A stretch of 7,460 bases of DNA, from NCBI GenBank assembly GCA_035718045.1, contig DASTHV010000044.1, forward strand, positions 1 to 7,460, read 5' to 3'. The position numbers and the translations under genes were made by a program. This document shows positions 5,993 to 7,460 of this stretch, piece after piece; positions within the stretch are counted from its first letter, which is position 1; each line of letters starts with the position of its first letter. The notes beneath the pieces are model-generated. The model searched no databases, was not told the DNA's origin, and worked only from the letters and a program-made list of their open reading frames with translations. The stretch comes from DASTHV01 sp035718045 (lineage in GTDB: Bacteria; Patescibacteriota; Saccharimonadia; Saccharimonadales; UBA10212).

Positions 5993-6381
5993 CCATTTTG
6001 GCAATCCGAACCGACAAGCCGGAGGCCGAGTTGTATCTATATAAGGACGATGAAAAGGCCGCCGAGATTAAGTGGCAAGCCCATTTAAAATTGGCCGAAA
6101 CCCTCAACAGCAAGATTGAAGAAATACTTAACATGTTAAGTATTTCTTATAATGACCTCAGCGGAGTTGCGATATACAAGGGACCGGGCAGTTTTACCGG
6201 GCTAAGGATAGGTATGAGCGTGGCCAACGCTTTGGCTTATTCCCAGCAAATTCCAATTGTCGCTACAGCCGGTGAAGACTGGCTGCAAGAATCTATTACC
6301 GCCCTCCAAGCCGGCCAAAATGATAAATTTGCCGTGCCGGATTACGGCGGCCCGGCACACACTACTCAGCCTCGAAAATAA
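5989..6381 (+). CDS. tsaB: Short TsaB, t6A complex subunit
   Basis: TsaB is the ASKHA-fold partner that scaffolds TsaD in tRNA t6A synthesis. The signature KGPGSFTGLRIGMSVANALA (residues 64-83) is intact, and the beginning is MTILAIRTDKPEAEL. The product has 130 residues, against about 205-230 in E. coli or Thermotoga, and covers mainly the N-terminal subdomain. It ends in VPDYGGPAHTTQPRK, which resembles the closing segment I recall from other compact Patescibacteria TsaB proteins, so it is more likely a natural short form than a truncated gene. The usual AIDTS motif is replaced by AIRTD. The start overlaps the tsaE stop (ATGA) and has no separate ribosome binding site. A 30-bp palindrome lies inside the coding sequence at 6119-6148. 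Confidence 0.9.
   Translation: MTILAIRTDKPEAELYLYKDDEKAAEIKWQAHLKLAETLNSKIEEILNMLSISYNDLSGVAIYKGPGSFTGLRIGMSVANALAYSQQIPIVATAGEDWLQESITALQAGQNDKFAVPDYGGPAHTTQPRK
6119..6148. repeat. 30-bp perfect palindrome inside tsaB, sharing 24 bases with the recX terminator
   Basis: The 15-base arm is AAGAAATACTTAACA followed directly by its complement. The central 24 bases (6122-6145) are identical to 2431-2454. Here it lies wholly inside the tsaB frame and encodes part of EEILNMLSIS. It could form a strong RNA hairpin followed by a pyrimidine-rich stretch, or serve as a site for a dimeric DNA-binding protein. Confidence 0.8.
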
Positions 6382-6397
6382 TCCTGTGGATAACAGC

Positions 6398-6426
6398 TTG
6401 CTTCCGGATTGAGTTAGGAATACTAT
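6398..6426 (+). promoter_or_regulatory. Possible weak promoter for the beta-helix protein
   Basis: TTGCTT (6398-6403) and TACTAT (6421-6426) are 17 bases apart, with three and four consensus matches respectively. They lie in the 87-bp gap between tsaB and the next gene, which has no clear terminator. An AAAAGG ribosome binding site (6456-6461) precedes the ATG at 6469 by seven bases. Read-through from tsaB is equally possible. Confidence 0.25.
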
Positions 6427-6468
6427 CAAATCAAGTTCTTTAAACAAAAAAACTAAAAAGGCAAAAAA

Positions 6469-7460
6469 ATGAAAATCAGGAGACTACTATATCTAAGCTC
6501 TTCTATCATGGTGAGCTTGTCTTCGCTATTAGTAATTAACTTTGGCCGGGCCTTTGCCGTAGCCAACAATTGCACTTGGACCGGCGCTAGCAGCAACAAT
6601 TTTAATGATGCGACCAACTGGAGCAGCTGTAACAGCACCGTCCCACAAACGGGCGACAACCTTGTTTTTGACAATACGAGTTTGGGTGCAGACGCAACCG
6701 TCAATAACGATATGACCGGCCTGTCCGCAGGCAGCATCGTCCTTAACGGAAGTGGAGATTTTGGCTTCATTCTGACCGGCAACCCCTTAACAGTAACTGG
6801 TGGAATCTCTAATTCTGCGTCAAGCACCTCGTCATTAGAACTCGATATGGCACTGACATTAACTGGTGACCAGACAATAACCGCGACTCCGGGTGGCGGA
6901 AATTTCATAACTTTTGGAGACTACTCTAGCCCAAGCACGCTTAATATAGGTACATCGAACATAACAATCTCCCAAGCGACTGTGCAGGCTAACGACGCGA
7001 TCAGCGGTTCCGGCAGCATCACGACTAGTACACCAGTAGCGTTGGCTGGTGATAACTCCGGCTACAGCGGTGACATTACCATTAACAGTGGTGGTGAAAT
7101 ACTCGTAATGACATCTACCAGCCCGTTCGGCAGCGGGGCAGTTACGGTTAACAGCGGCGCCTCACTGTATTTTGCCTTACCCGGTGACACCACAGTAGCG
7201 AATGATATAACCCTGTCCGGCACCGGTGTGGATCAATCCACCGGTACGCTTCAAAACGCCGATTTCATACATTTTGGTCCAGGCAATGGTCCGGCTAACG
7301 GCGGCAAGTTAACGCTTAGCGGTACCGTCACACTGAGCAGCGACGTAGTCTATAGTGGTGATTTGGCCACCGGTATAACTGGGACCTATACTCCCAATGG
7401 GCATACCATAAGCGTATTAGCTGGCGCTCAGGGAACTATTACTACTCCGTCAGGCACGGT
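6469..7460 (+). CDS. Secreted beta-helix protein with PATR-like passenger repeat (3' end beyond window)
   Basis: The frame is open from ATG 6469 to the right edge, 330 full codons. It starts with a signal peptide (MKIRRLLYLSSSIMVSLSSL to about AFA at 30). The mature part opens with CTWTGASSNNFNDATNWSSC, with a possible Cys35-Cys54 pair, a module seen at the start of large bacterial surface proteins. Low-charge Gly/Ser/Thr/Asn-rich strands follow, typical of a parallel beta-helix. Residues 178-233 (ISGSGSI, ALAGDNSGYSGDITINSGG, PFGSGAVTVNSGASL) closely resemble the passenger-associated transport repeat of autotransporters. No membrane anchor or translocator is visible before the edge. The role is probably adhesion or cell-surface structure. 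Homology is judged by eye; the reading frame is secure. Confidence 0.87.
   Translation, partial: MKIRRLLYLSSSIMVSLSSLLVINFGRAFAVANNCTWTGASSNNFNDATNWSSCNSTVPQTGDNLVFDNTSLGADATVNNDMTGLSAGSIVLNGSGDFGFILTGNPLTVTGGISNSASSTSSLELDMALTLTGDQTITATPGGGNFITFGDYSSPSTLNIGTSNITISQATVQANDAISGSGSITTSTPVALAGDNSGYSGDITINSGGEILVMTSTSPFGSGAVTVNSGASLYFALPGDTTVANDITLSGTGVDQSTGTLQNADFIHFGPGNGPANGGKLTLSGTVTLSSDVVYSGDLATGITGTYTPNGHTISVLAGAQGTITTPSGT

Noticed and set aside
5989..6381. tsaB as a broken pseudogene
   Set aside because: The short product keeps the signature motif, has an overlapping start with tsaE, and ends in a segment resembling the natural C-terminus of compact homologues, so a short intact gene is more likely.
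6453..6908. Minus-strand open frame of 151 codons opposite the beta-helix gene
   Set aside because: It is antisense to a frame with a clear signal peptide and repeat motifs. Its product has no recognisable domain, and it spans the start and promoter region of the plus-strand gene.
1..7460. CRISPR array, insertion sequence, integrase or phage genes
   Set aside because: No regularly spaced repeats, transposase motifs, terminal inverted repeats with target duplications, or phage-type proteins are visible.

Overview
The window reads as ordinary bacterial chromosome from a Candidate Phyla Radiation (Patescibacteria) organism, most likely Saccharibacteria-like. This is inferred from protein character, not from a marker search. 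The supporting points are a compact TsaB of about 130 residues with an Ile-Arg-Thr-Asp N-terminus, a two-module PRC-barrel protein, lamin-tail and beta-helix surface proteins, and a short-tailed RecA. Annotated stops include TAA, TAG and TGA, and no frame needs TGA read as an amino acid, so the glycine-TGA code of Gracilibacteria/Absconditabacteria is not indicated.

Layout. Positions 1-240 hold no confident gene. This stretch is rich in short palindromes, including one that matches the E. coli LexA-box consensus. An extended -10 promoter near 288 starts a rightward operon: recA, a small membrane protein of the YdjM/metal-dependent-hydrolase type, and recX. It ends at a perfect 28-bp palindrome that also supplies the stop codons on both sides. 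Facing it on the minus strand are a PRC-barrel protein (upstream) and a multi-pass LPG-synthetase/flippase-like membrane protein. From a 77-bp divergent intergenic region, a rightward group begins: a secreted, C-terminally membrane-anchored lamin-tail-domain protein, then tsaE (overlapping its 3' end), then tsaB (ATGA overlap with tsaE). After an 87-bp gap comes a secreted beta-helix protein with an autotransporter-type repeat, which runs off the right edge.

How the genes fit. RecA and RecX are the recombinase and its modulator. TsaE and TsaB belong to the tRNA t6A37 machinery; TsaC and TsaD are not in this window. The remaining genes are envelope or surface functions.

No new multi-gene defence or mobile system was found. 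The most distinctive signal is an identical 24-bp palindrome occurring twice, once as the recX terminator and once inside the tsaB coding sequence. Other points worth checking are the LexA-like box, the membrane gene between recA and recX, and a PATR-like passenger module in a lineage thought to lack an outer membrane.
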